From Venenivibrio stagnispumantis (GTDB lineage Bacteria > Aquificota > Aquificia > Aquificales > Hydrogenothermaceae), in assembly GCF_900182795.1 (NCBI RefSeq), contig NZ_FXTX01000005.1, positions 16,315 through 80,314 on the forward strand: a stretch of DNA of 64,000 bases, written 5' to 3'. Positions 27,684 to 36,101 of this stretch are shown piece after piece (within the stretch, counting starts at the first letter, position 1; the number at the start of each line of letters is the position of its first letter). The notes beneath the pieces were generated by a model that was given only the letters and a program-made list of their open reading frames with translations, was not told the DNA's origin and did no database searches. The translations under genes were made by a program, and so were the position numbers.

Positions 27684-27700
27684 TGCATAAAAAATATGCA
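27684..27700 (+). promoter_or_regulatory. Proximal NtrC-type enhancer site upstream of glnB
   Basis: TGCA-N9-TGCA inside a perfect palindrome TTGCATA-AAAAA-TATGCAA (27683-27701). The centre is about 99 bases before the transcription start predicted from the sigma-54 box below. Confidence 0.65.
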
Positions 27701-27763
27701 AAATTGATAAAAATTTTGGTATAAATTTAGATATAAAACAAATAAGTTATTGAAAAAATTAAA

Positions 27764-27780
27764 TTGGCATAAAATTTGTA
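27764..27780 (+). promoter_or_regulatory. Probable sigma-54 promoter of glnB-glnA
   Basis: TTGGCA (-24) and TTTGTA (-12) with GG and GT exactly 10 bases apart, close to the TTGGCAC-N5-TTGCA consensus with one change (GC to GT at -12). No acceptable sigma-70 pair fits the same region. The AAGGAGG ribosome site follows at 27791-27797, giving a very short leader. Confidence 0.6.
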
Positions 27781-27803
27781 TATTTTATAGAAGGAGGCGT
27801 TAA

Positions 27804-28142
<339 letters not shown>

Positions 28143-28166
28143 AAATTTTTATATAGGAGGTTTTTT

Positions 28167-29591
28167 ATGACTATGATTCAATGTCAAACACCAGATGATG
28201 TAATGCGTGTTATTTCAGAAAAAGGTATTTCTTTTATTGATGTAAAATTTTCTGACCCATTTGGACAGTGGCAACATATTACTATTCCTTCCCATGAGTT
28301 TTCCTTAGATAGTTTTGAAGAAGGAATTCCTTTTGATGGTTCATCAATAAGAGGTTGGAAAGGTATTCAAGAATCTGATATGCTTCTTATTCCTGATCCA
28401 AAAACAGCATTTATAGACCCATTTATAGAAGAACCTACATTATCTCTTATCTGTGATGTTGTAGACCCTATTACAAAAGAGGCTTACAATAGAGACCCAA
28501 GACAGATTGCAAAAAAAGCTCTTGAATATTTAAGAGCATCCGGAATAGGAGATATAGCTTATTTTGGACCGGAAGCTGAATTCTTTATATTTGATGAAAT
28601 AAGATTTAGCAATGGAGCAAACCATTCTTATTATGAAGTAGATTCTGAAGAAGGTTGGTGGAATACAGGAAGAGAAGAAAATCCAAACCTTGGATATAAA
28701 ATTCCTTTTAAAAGAGGATATTTCCCTGTATCTCCTTTAGATAAAACTCACCATATCAGAATGGAAATGGTAAAAACCCTTGAAGAAGTTGGCTTAACAG
28801 TAGAAAGAGAGCATCATGAAGTTGCTACAGCAGGACAGGGAGAGATAAATTTCAGATTTTCTGACATAGTAGGCAGTGGAGATAATATTCTAAAATACAA
28901 ATATGTTCTTAGAAATGTTGGTTATAGATATGGAAAATTTGTTACATTTATGCCAAAACCACTTGCAGGTGATAACGGCTCGGGTATGCACGTTCATATG
29001 TCTATCTGGAATAAAGGACAAAACTTATTTGCAGGAAATGGCTATGCCGGTTTATCTGATATAGCTTTATATGCTATCGGCGGAATAATAAAACATGCCA
29101 AGGCTATAGCAGCATTTTCAAATCCTACAACAAACTCTTATCACAGATTAGTGCCTGGATTTGAAGCTCCTGTTAGACTTGCATATTCTGCAAGAAATAG
29201 AAGTGCTGCTATAAGAATTCCGATAGTAGATTCTCCAAAAGCTAAAAGAATAGAAGTAAGATTCCCTGATGCTTCATCTAACCCATATTTAACGTTTACA
29301 GCATTACTTATGGCAGCTATAGATGGTATTGAAAACAGAATCCATCCGGGAGAACCTCTTGATAAAGATATCTATTCATTACCACCGGAAGAACTTGCGA
29401 ATGTTCCACAAACACCAGGTTCTCTCCAAGAAGCAATAGATGCTCTTAAAGCTGATAATGAATTTTTATTAAAAGGTGGAGTAATGGATTTAGATTTCAT
29501 TAATATGTGGATAGAAACAAAACAAGCAGAACATGACGCTATAAGATTAATTCCTCATCCAAAAGAATTTGAACTTTATTTTGATATCTAA
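28167..29591 (+). CDS. glnA: Glutamine synthetase, type I
   Basis: GlnA makes glutamine from glutamate, ammonia and ATP as a dodecamer. The 474-residue protein has [19 protein letters not shown], the metal/ATP motif [11 protein letters not shown], the [16 protein letters not shown] loop and NRSAAIRIP. The adenylylation region reads [15 protein letters not shown], with Tyr403 as the predicted modified residue, so it is the GSI-beta (adenylylated) type; the modifying enzyme GlnE is encoded at 41680. AGGAGG (28155-28160) supports the ATG at 28167. A strong terminator follows. Confidence 0.97.
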   Translation: MTMIQCQTPDDVMRVISEKGISFIDVKFSDPFGQWQHITIPSHEFSLDSFEEGIPFDGSSIRGWKGIQESDMLLIPDPKTAFIDPFIEEPTLSLICDVVDPITKEAYNRDPRQIAKKALEYLRASGIGDIAYFGPEAEFFIFDEIRFSNGANHSYYEVDSEEGWWNTGREENPNLGYKIPFKRGYFPVSPLDKTHHIRMEMVKTLEEVGLTVEREHHEVATAGQGEINFRFSDIVGSGDNILKYKYVLRNVGYRYGKFVTFMPKPLAGDNGSGMHVHMSIWNKGQNLFAGNGYAGLSDIALYAIGGIIKHAKAIAAFSNPTTNSYHRLVPGFEAPVRLAYSARNRSAAIRIPIVDSPKAKRIEVRFPDASSNPYLTFTALLMAAIDGIENRIHPGEPLDKDIYSLPPEELANVPQTPGSLQEAIDALKADNEFLLKGGVMDLDFINMWIETKQAEHDAIRLIPHPKEFELYFDI

Positions 29592-29595
29592 TCTC

Positions 29596-29624
29596 AAAGG
29601 GGCAGTTAATCTGCCCTTTTTTTT
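29596..29624 (+). terminator. Strong intrinsic terminator after glnA
   Basis: AAAGGGGCAG-TTAAT-CTGCCC stem followed by eight T. Starts 5 bases after the glnA stop. Confidence 0.92.
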
Positions 29625-29714
29625 CTATAATTTTGAAATTAAGCAATTTAAAATCTAATTTTTAGAATTTGTATACTCTGCTGAACTATTTTTTCTAATG
29701 TGCTTTTATGTTGC

Positions 29715-30143
29715 TTATGTCAGTTTTTCTAAAAAATCTTTTGTATTTATCTTTTTTATATCTGGTGAGTAAAAATCATCATCATTAGATAAAATTAAAT
29801 CGCATTGGTTTTCTTTTGCTAAAACATATTGTAAAGTATCTTCTAAATCTTTAAAGTTTTTATCTTTTTGCATTAATTCTATGGCTTTTTTAGTTTCATA
29901 ATTTGAAAATGGTATTAAGTATAATAATTCCAAAGTATATGAAAGGTTTTCTAAAGCTTTTTCTTTGTCGTATTTTCTTAACACATAGTAAACTGTTGTT
30001 ATTAAATCACAACTTGTTAAAAGTTCTACATTATTTTTTTGTAAATGGAAAAAAGCTTCTTTGGAATATTCACTATAAGGTCTGTTATCTAAAAATAGGT
30101 CTAAAATGACATTGGCATCTATAAATACTTTTTTACAACTCAC
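29715..30143 (-). CDS. PIN-domain toxin (VapC-like)
   Basis: A 142-residue PIN-domain protein, a presumed magnesium-dependent RNase. Acidic residues expected for catalysis are visible: VFIDANVILDLFLD near the N-terminus, a central glutamate/aspartate in KNFKDLEDTLQYVLA and DLILSNDDDF. The start is GTG at 30143, overlapping the antitoxin stop by 11 bases, with AAGGAG just upstream inside the antitoxin. Antitoxin-first order and overlap are typical of a toxin-antitoxin operon. The lone pair lies between the glnA terminator and tRNA-Leu. Confidence 0.82.
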   Translation of the reverse strand: MSCKKVFIDANVILDLFLDNRPYSEYSKEAFFHLQKNNVELLTSCDLITTVYYVLRKYDKEKALENLSYTLELLYLIPFSNYETKKAIELMQKDKNFKDLEDTLQYVLAKENQCDLILSNDDDFYSPDIKKINTKDFLEKLT

Positions 30144-30405
30144 TTTCCATTTGCTCCTTAATTTTTTGAATAGTAAGATTTGGGTCTATCTCTTTAAAAT
30201 ACTTTCTATTTTCGACTATTCTTTTTAAAGCTTCTAACTTTTTCTTTTTTTCTATTTCTTTATAAACATTTTCTATAAGTTTTTCTATTAGCTCACTTTG
30301 GGATTTATTTTCTATTCTTGCAAGTTCTTTTAGTTTTTCTTCTGCTTCTTTGGAAAGAGTTATATTTTTTCTAACTTTATTAGTTTTTTGGTTTTTTAGC
30401 TTCAT
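30133..30405 (-). CDS. Ribbon-helix-helix antitoxin, partner of the PIN toxin
   Basis: A 90-residue protein whose N-terminal part (VRKNITLSKEAEEKLKELAR then NKSQSELIEKLIENV) is a CopG/Arc-type ribbon-helix-helix DNA-binding motif; the C-terminal helix should bind the toxin. ATG 30405 is preferred over the GTG at 30414, which lies in the AAAGGTG ribosome site. It probably represses its own promoter through the palindromic sequence just upstream. Confidence 0.78.
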   Translation of the reverse strand: MKLKNQKTNKVRKNITLSKEAEEKLKELARIENKSQSELIEKLIENVYKEIEKKKKLEALKRIVENRKYFKEIDPNLTIQKIKEQMESEL

Positions 30406-30426
30406 TTTTATCACCTTTTAAATTTG

Positions 30427-30466
30427 TTTATACGCATAAATTTATACATAAAATTTATTATGTCAA
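30427..30466 (-). promoter_or_regulatory. Promoter/operator region of the PIN-RHH operon
   Basis: On the minus strand TTGACA (30466-30461) is followed by a 16-base spacer and a weak TAAATT -10. The region contains TTTATACGCATAAA, a short inverted repeat, and a TTATACAT-type motif, suitable for a ribbon-helix-helix autorepressor. Confidence 0.45.
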
Positions 30467-30547
30467 TATAGTTTAACTCTAATCTTTCTATATTTCATTT
30501 ACAAATAGCTTTTTAATTTTGGAAATTGTGTTTATATGTTTAATGAA

Positions 30548-30631
30548 TGCGAGTGGTGGGAGTTGAACCCACACGGCTTTTCAGCCACGGGATCCTAAGT
30601 CCCGCGCGTCTGCCAATTCCGCCACACTCGC
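30548..30631 (-). tRNA. tRNA-Leu (anticodon UAG)
   Basis: Minus-strand cloverleaf of 84 bases. Acceptor GCGAGTG pairs with CACTCGC, the anticodon loop CTTAGGA has UAG at 30597-30595, a class II variable arm (GTGGCTGAAAAGCCG region) is present, and the T arm contains GGTTCAACTCC. CCA is not encoded. It lies 4 bases after the lipoprotein gene on the same strand. Confidence 0.95.
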
Positions 30632-30635
30632 AGAT

Positions 30636-31052
30636 TTATTTAGCTGTTAATAATATTCTTATAACTGTTTCTGTTAAACCATACTCTATTCTAATAACTA
30701 CTAATTTATCTTCTTTTGAGTAAGCTAAGATAGCTTCTTTTGAAATCAAAGAAGATTCTTTCTGCCAACCAAGTTTTGCCATATTTTTATCAAAAAAATC
30801 TACCAAATCAATGATATTCCCCTGTCCTTTATATATGAGATATGCCCTATAATATTTAGAAGAATCATATATCATTGAATTGGCTTCATCTAATACAAAA
30901 TTTGCAGGTATCACAAATTGGTAATCTTTTCTATTTTCCGTTTTTGCCATTAATACAACCGGCTCTTTAGATGCAAATGATACTTGAGAACAGGAGCTAA
31001 CCAATGTTGCAAATGTTAAAATCCCTGCTAATATTATCTTTTTCATTTTCAT
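30636..31052 (-). CDS. Hypothetical lipoprotein, 138 aa
   Basis: The N-terminus MKMKKIILAGILTFATLVSSC is a lipoprotein signal peptide with lipobox VSSC, so Cys21 would be lipidated. The mature part has a QFVIPANFVLDE segment and a C-terminal ILAYSKEDKLVVIRIEYG region, which look like a small alpha/beta domain of unknown family. The gene is squeezed between tRNA-His (19 bases upstream) and tRNA-Leu (4 bases downstream), all on the minus strand, so the mRNA is probably released by tRNA processing. GAGG ribosome site before the ATG. Confidence 0.75.
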   Translation of the reverse strand: MKMKKIILAGILTFATLVSSCSQVSFASKEPVVLMAKTENRKDYQFVIPANFVLDEANSMIYDSSKYYRAYLIYKGQGNIIDLVDFFDKNMAKLGWQKESSLISKEAILAYSKEDKLVVIRIEYGLTETVIRILLTAK

Positions 31053-31071
31053 ATCCTCAAAAATAATAAAG

Positions 31072-31145
31072 GGAGGATGACGGGACTTGAACCCGCGACC
31101 ACATGGGCCACAACCATGTGCTCTGCCAACTGAGCTACATCCTCC
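31072..31145 (-). tRNA. tRNA-His (anticodon GUG)
   Basis: Minus-strand cloverleaf of 74 bases including the extra G-1 (complement of 31145) that pairs with discriminator C73, the identity mark of tRNA-His. Anticodon loop TTGTGGC has GUG at 31111-31109; T arm GGTTCAAGTCC. CCA is not encoded. Confidence 0.95.
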
Positions 31146-31195
31146 GTGTAAACAGGTATATATTATATATATTTTTTTCCTTTATTTCAATAGCT

Positions 31196-31963
31196 TTAAA
31201 ATCCTTTTTTTGCAAATATTAAATAGCCGGTATGGGCAACCATTCTATCTTCCGGTCTAAATCTGTCAAAAATCGGTTTATAGTCCCTAACAAATAATTC
31301 CTGCACTTCTATATTTATAAATCCATGATTTTTTAATCCTTTTAATAATTCTATAACTTGATTTGTGGTCGGGAGTAAAAAACCAATTGGGGCACCTTTT
31401 TTTAATGCTTCTTTTATATTATCTAAATAAAGCCAAGGTTCTCTTACATCTATAAAAGCAGCATCAAAATTTTTTTCCGGAAGTGGATTTGCCAAATCAA
31501 AAATAAAAGCATTTACAGTGTTTTCAAATCCAGCAAGTTGTATATTTTTTAATGCATTATTTAAAAATTTTTCTTCTTTTTCGTAAGCATAAATTCTGCC
31601 ATCTGGATATAATGCATTTGCCATAACTATTGTCAAAGCTCCGCTTCCTATACCGGATTCTAAAACTTTCATACCATTTCTTAATCCGAGCTTTAAAGTT
31701 ATATATCCGGAATCTTTTGGATATATTATCTGTGTTTGTCTTTTTATGGCATACATAATAATATCGTATAAAGATGGCTTTATTAATATAAAATTATGTC
31801 CGGAATGGGTTTGTATAGTATCGCCCCATTCCTTTCCGATAATATCATCATGGTTAATATTACCAAGATGGGTAGAATATACCTTTCCTTTTTCTATCTT
31901 TATAAAGAATCTATCTTTTCCGTTTGTTAATTCTACGGTGTCGTTTTCTTTTATTTTATCCAT
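31196..31963 (-). CDS. trmI: tRNA (adenine-N1)-methyltransferase TrmI
   Basis: TrmI methylates A58 (and in some thermophiles A57) in the T loop of tRNA, a stabilising modification in thermophiles. The 255-residue protein has an N-terminal beta domain and a SAM-binding fold with KVLESGIGSGALTIVMANAL (about residues 94-113), IYAYEKEEKF, DAAFIDVREPWLYL and a C-terminal GFINIEVQELFVRDYKP. Those are typical TrmI/TRM61 motifs. It overlaps the upstream unknown gene by 8 bases and sits just before two tRNA genes. Confidence 0.92.
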   Translation of the reverse strand: MDKIKENDTVELTNGKDRFFIKIEKGKVYSTHLGNINHDDIIGKEWGDTIQTHSGHNFILIKPSLYDIIMYAIKRQTQIIYPKDSGYITLKLGLRNGMKVLESGIGSGALTIVMANALYPDGRIYAYEKEEKFLNNALKNIQLAGFENTVNAFIFDLANPLPEKNFDAAFIDVREPWLYLDNIKEALKKGAPIGFLLPTTNQVIELLKGLKNHGFINIEVQELFVRDYKPIFDRFRPEDRMVAHTGYLIFAKKGF

Positions 31964-32612
31964 TCTTTTTCATAAGTAATGCAAGGCTAAATTCTTTATT
32001 ATTATATAAATCTATTGAGTAATTATCCCAGAAAACACAAGTTCCACCGGCTATAAAACAGCCACCACTTGGGTCATCATATTTTGCAAATAATATTTTT
32101 TCTTTTCCAAGTTTTGAAATAGCTGTATTTTCAGCTTTTATTAAAGGTTTAACATTTTCTGCTATTGTTAATGTATCTGTGCATGCAAGCATAACTTTTT
32201 GAATTCCTTTTTCTTTTAGCTTTGGAAATATATCTGTTGTGGTTATTAATAGATTATCATTATCATAATTGTTAACATCGTCTGTTACAATATCTCCGTT
32301 AAACTTTATCCCAAATCTTTCTGATAAAGTATTACATCTATCTGCTATGGAGTCTTCATTTTTGTAATATGCATATATACCTACTTTTTTCCCTTTTTTA
32401 ACAAGTTCTTCTATGAAATCTGCTTCTTCTTTTGTAAATGGTATTTCCGGATAGTTGAAAACTATAACATCATAATCTGCAAGTTTTTCAAATTTATCAA
32501 CTTCTTCTACTATAATGCTATTTTCTTTTGTGTATCTTTCAAGCTTAGAAAAATAGTAATGGTCTGATATTATAAATTCTTGGTGTGTAATGCTCCATGC
32601 AACTTTTGTCAT
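31956..32612 (-). CDS. Hypothetical protein with GATase/DUF4350-like fold, 218 aa
   Basis: No signal peptide or membrane segment. Alternating strand/helix pattern (DYDVIVFNYPEIPFTKEEADFI, then KKVGIYAY) resembles the flavodoxin-like GATase-1-type domains of the DUF4350/GldG group. A short SGGCFIAGGTCVFW near the C-terminus with two cysteines may be structural. GGAGGTCATTT precedes the ATG. It overlaps trmI by 8 bases and follows aroC at 14 bases, so it sits in an aroC-unknown-trmI operon. The family call is tentative. Confidence 0.55.
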   Translation of the reverse strand: MTKVAWSITHQEFIISDHYYFSKLERYTKENSIIVEEVDKFEKLADYDVIVFNYPEIPFTKEEADFIEELVKKGKKVGIYAYYKNEDSIADRCNTLSERFGIKFNGDIVTDDVNNYDNDNLLITTTDIFPKLKEKGIQKVMLACTDTLTIAENVKPLIKAENTAISKLGKEKILFAKYDDPSGGCFIAGGTCVFWDNYSIDLYNNKEFSLALLMKKNG

Positions 32613-32626
32613 AAATGACCTCCTTT

Positions 32627-33802
32627 TTAATAAATTTTTATATATTCAATATAATCTTGATATCTTTTTTTGATATTATTCATATTATCATTACCAAATT
32701 GTTCTAATATGGCATCTGTTAAAACTATTGCAAGCATTGCTTCTCCTACAACTGCTGCTGCCGGAACTGCTGTTATATCTGAGCGTTCTTTTGCCGCCAT
32801 AAAAGGCTCTTTTGTTATCACATTTACAGATTTTAATGATTTTTGTCTCATCAATGTTGGGATAGGTTTCATAGCCGCTCTTACAATTATTGGTTCTCCG
32901 TTTGAGATACCGCCTTCAATACCGCCGGCATGGTTTGTTTTATGATAAAATCCTTTTTCTTTGTCATAAAATATTTCATCATGAGCCATTGAGCCGGGTA
33001 AATAAGATAGCCTACATCCATCTCCTATTTCTACACATTTTATAGCTTGAATACTCATAAATGCTTGGGCAATCTTTCCATCTAATTTTCTATCCCACTG
33101 GACATAAGAGCCTAAACCGATAGGCACTCCAATTGCAAAAACCTCAAATATACCACCAAGACTTTCACCATCTTCTTTTGCTTTGTCTATATAATCTTTA
33201 AACTCTTGGTCTAACTCCGGTAGAGGTATTCTAATCTCTGAACTCTCTGCCTTTTCAAATCTTTCTTTTAAAGGCATATCTTCTATCTTATCTTTTATTG
33301 ATTTTTCACCGATAGATAAAACATAACTTCCTATCTCTATTCCAAATTCTTTTAAAAATTGTTTGCAAATAGCTCCTACTGCAACCCTTGTTGTTGTTTC
33401 CCTTGCACTTGCTCTCTCTAAAACATTTCTTAAATCATAAAAACCATATTTTATTCCACCAACTAAATCTGCATGTCCAGGTCTTGGCTCTATTATCTGT
33501 TTTTTTTCTACCGGTGAGCCTTCTATTGACATTATATCAGTCCAGTTTTCCCAATCTTTGTTTTTTATCATCAATGTTATAGGTGAGCCAAGGGTATATC
33601 CAAATCTTACGCCGGATAATATTTCTGCGGTATCTTTTTCTATTTTCATTCTACCGCCACGGCCATATCCTTTTTGTCTTCTTACAAGCTCATTATTTAT
33701 AAATTCAGAAGATATTTTTAAATTAGAAGGTATTCCTTCTATAATAGCTGTCAATGCCGGTCCGTGGGATTCTCCCGCATTTAAAAATCTCAAATGTCCC
33801 AT
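32627..33802 (-). CDS. aroC: Chorismate synthase
   Basis: AroC makes chorismate from EPSP with reduced FMN, the last shared step to aromatic amino acids. The 391-residue length is normal. Signatures are MGHLRFLNAGESHGPALTAI, GYGRGGRMKIEKD, the PGHADLVGGIKYG region, SARETTTRVAVGAI and NHAGGIEGGISNGEPI. Histidines and arginines at the FMN site are intact. It is the first gene of the minus-strand operon with the unknown gene and trmI. Confidence 0.96.
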   Translation of the reverse strand: MGHLRFLNAGESHGPALTAIIEGIPSNLKISSEFINNELVRRQKGYGRGGRMKIEKDTAEILSGVRFGYTLGSPITLMIKNKDWENWTDIMSIEGSPVEKKQIIEPRPGHADLVGGIKYGFYDLRNVLERASARETTTRVAVGAICKQFLKEFGIEIGSYVLSIGEKSIKDKIEDMPLKERFEKAESSEIRIPLPELDQEFKDYIDKAKEDGESLGGIFEVFAIGVPIGLGSYVQWDRKLDGKIAQAFMSIQAIKCVEIGDGCRLSYLPGSMAHDEIFYDKEKGFYHKTNHAGGIEGGISNGEPIIVRAAMKPIPTLMRQKSLKSVNVITKEPFMAAKERSDITAVPAAAVVGEAMLAIVLTDAILEQFGNDNMNNIKKRYQDYIEYIKIY

Positions 33803-33871
33803 ATTTCTCCTTTTTAAATCTTGATAAGATATAATATTTTACATTAAATTTAATCTGCGAGGTAGTTAAAA

Positions 33872-35386
33872 ATAATCAAATCAATATTTTTATTTATCAT
33901 AGCATTTTTTATATTTTCTGCAAATATAGGTGGTTTGTCAATTATTAGCTTAGATGAAGCAAAAAATGCATCCTGTGCAAGGGAGATGATGGAAAGAGGG
34001 GATTATATTGTCCCTACATTTAATTATGAACTCAGAACTGATAAACCACCAATGCATTACTACTTTATGATAATAGCATACAAAATTTTTGGAGTAAATG
34101 AGTTTTCTGCAAGATTTTTTTCTTCAATTTTTGGTGCTTTTACAGTATTAATAACATTTTTATTTGGAAAAAAAGTTTTTAATGAAAAGATAGGATTTTT
34201 ATCGGCAATTATTTTAATTTCTTCTATGCATACTGCCATTCAGTTTCATTTAGCTGTCCCTGACCCTTATCTTATATTTTTTATAACTTCTGCTTTATTT
34301 AGTTTTTATCTTTTTTATGCAGAGAAAAAGGATATATGGCTTTATATCTTTTATATATCCATAGGACTTGGCATTTTGACAAAAGGATTAGTTGCTTTTG
34401 TTTTACCTTCTACAATTATATTTTTATTTTTGGTTTATAAAAAAGAGCTTAAATTTATTAAAGATTTAAAATTATTTCAAGGATTTGTAATAATATCAGC
34501 AATATCTCTTCCCTGGTATATTGCTGTTTGGATAAAAACCGATGGCGTTTGGATTAAGGAATTTTTATTTAAACATAATATAGAAAGATATTCTACAACT
34601 TTTGAAGGACATGGTGGAAATTTTCTTTTACCGGTTTTATTTGTTCTTATAGGTATTCTTCCTTTCTCTATTTTTTCTATTCAATCTATCTTTCATTTAT
34701 TTAAAGATAAAAAAGATAGCCTTATATATCTTTTTATAGCAGTAGCTTTATGGATTATATTTTTTTCATTTTCCGGAACAAAACTTCCAAATTACACTAC
34801 ACCAATATATCCGGCTTTATCAATCATAATTGGAAATTATTTATCCAATTTTGAAAAAAATAGATTTAACACTGCTTCCATAATTTTTTATATTTTATTG
34901 ACAATAATTTTAACTTTTGCATTATTCTATTTTATTAGCCAAGATAAAACTCTATCCTATTTATCTTACAATGCCTTTTATTTTATTATTTTAACAATTG
35001 GAGCTATTATAGGGCTTTATTTTTATTTAAAAGATAGATTTTTATATTCTTTTGCTTCTTTATCTCTTTCTTCTGTATTAATGATATTTTTATTCTTTTA
35101 TTATATCTTTCCTAAATTTGACAAAGAATCTTCTGTTTTGTATATTTTGCCGTATATTGAAAAAGATAAACCGGTTTTTTATTATAAAAGATTTAATCCT
35201 GCATTTTCTTTTTATTTAAAGAAAAAGATAGAAGAGATAAAAGATTTTAATAATCTAAAAGATATAAATATCTTGACAAGAGAAGAGTATCTACAAGAGA
35301 TTTTAGAAAAAGGAATAACTGTTAAGAAAATTATAAAGAAGAAAGATTTATTTGAAAATCATGTTTCTGTATTGCTTGTTTTATGA
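33872..35386 (+). CDS. ArnT/PMT-family membrane glycosyltransferase, no standard start codon
   Basis: The protein is a polytopic GT39/ArnT-like enzyme that moves a sugar from a polyprenyl-phosphate donor to lipid A or another acceptor. It has the catalytic first-loop signature ISLDEAKNASCAREMMERGDYI and TDKPPMHYYF, then about ten membrane segments. The frame requires an N-terminal helix (IKSIFLFIIAFFIFSANI) for topology, and the ATA at 33872 sits 9 bases after a GAGG site (33859-33862) exactly where ATG is expected. The first conventional start, TTG 33935, would delete that helix. Either ATA/AUU-type initiation occurs or the start codon is mutated. It overlaps rnc by 28 bases. Confidence 0.75.
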   Translation: MIKSIFLFIIAFFIFSANIGGLSIISLDEAKNASCAREMMERGDYIVPTFNYELRTDKPPMHYYFMIIAYKIFGVNEFSARFFSSIFGAFTVLITFLFGKKVFNEKIGFLSAIILISSMHTAIQFHLAVPDPYLIFFITSALFSFYLFYAEKKDIWLYIFYISIGLGILTKGLVAFVLPSTIIFLFLVYKKELKFIKDLKLFQGFVIISAISLPWYIAVWIKTDGVWIKEFLFKHNIERYSTTFEGHGGNFLLPVLFVLIGILPFSIFSIQSIFHLFKDKKDSLIYLFIAVALWIIFFSFSGTKLPNYTTPIYPALSIIIGNYLSNFEKNRFNTASIIFYILLTIILTFALFYFISQDKTLSYLSYNAFYFIILTIGAIIGLYFYLKDRFLYSFASLSLSSVLMIFLFFYYIFPKFDKESSVLYILPYIEKDKPVFYYKRFNPAFSFYLKKKIEEIKDFNNLKDINILTREEYLQEILEKGITVKKIIKKKDLFENHVSVLLVL

Positions 35387-36099
35387 AGCTGTATATATGC
35401 TTTTTTTGCTGCTTCTGTTTCTGCTTCTTTTTTTGATTTTCCTTTTCCGCTTGTTGTTAATTTATCACTTATTTTACATTCTATTGTAAATATTTTGCTA
35501 TGCTCCGGACCTTCTTCTGAAATTAATTTATATTTAGGTGCTATGCCAAAATGTTTTTGTGTGTATATTTGAAGAAGGGATTTATAATCTCTTGGTATAT
35601 TTCCGGTTTTTATATCATTTATTAAATCTTTGTAAAATAATTTTTTGAATATTGCCCTTGGTTTTGAGATATTATATCCGCAGTCTACATATATAGCTCC
35701 AAAAATAGCTTCAAATACATCACAAAGAAGGGATTCTCTTTCTGTGCCTTTTTGCATTAATTCACCTTTGCTGACAAGTGCTATCTCTGTAAGGCTTATT
35801 TTTCTACCGAGCCTTGAAAGATATGCTTCACTAATAATTGAAGAGCGAAGTTGTGATAACTCTCCTTCTCTTGCATTTGGAAATTGTTTAATAAGTATCT
35901 CACTTACTATTAAAGATAAAACTGCATCTCCGAGAAATTCTAAAACTTCATAATCTTTTATTTTTTCCGGGTATTCGGCTACAAATGAGCGATGGGTTAT
36001 TGCTGATAATATATTGGATTTATCTTTAAAATTATATCCAAGTATAGCTTCTATTTTATTAATTCTGTCTTCAAACTGCTTTATAACTTTTTCATCCAT
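35359..36099 (-). CDS. rnc: Ribonuclease III
   Basis: RNase III cuts double-stranded RNA in rRNA and mRNA processing. The 246-residue protein has the endonuclease signature YEVLEFLGDAVLSLIVSE (about residues 49-66), AREGELSQLRSS and DVFEAIFGAIYVD, and a C-terminal double-stranded RNA-binding domain (about 164-236, GKGKSKKEAETEAAKKA). Metal-binding Glu and Asp residues are intact. It follows fabF after 2 bases, the familiar fabG-acpP-fabF-rnc order, and its end overlaps the ArnT-like gene on the other strand. Confidence 0.96.
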   Translation of the reverse strand: MDEKVIKQFEDRINKIEAILGYNFKDKSNILSAITHRSFVAEYPEKIKDYEVLEFLGDAVLSLIVSEILIKQFPNAREGELSQLRSSIISEAYLSRLGRKISLTEIALVSKGELMQKGTERESLLCDVFEAIFGAIYVDCGYNISKPRAIFKKLFYKDLINDIKTGNIPRDYKSLLQIYTQKHFGIAPKYKLISEEGPEHSKIFTIECKISDKLTTSGKGKSKKEAETEAAKKAYIQLHKTSNTET

Positions 36100-36101
36100 A
36101 T

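Noticed and set aside
27711..27731. Alternative sigma-54 box TTGGTA...TTAGAT
   Set aside because: The -12 part lacks the TTG(C/T) element; the box at 27764-27780 fits far better.
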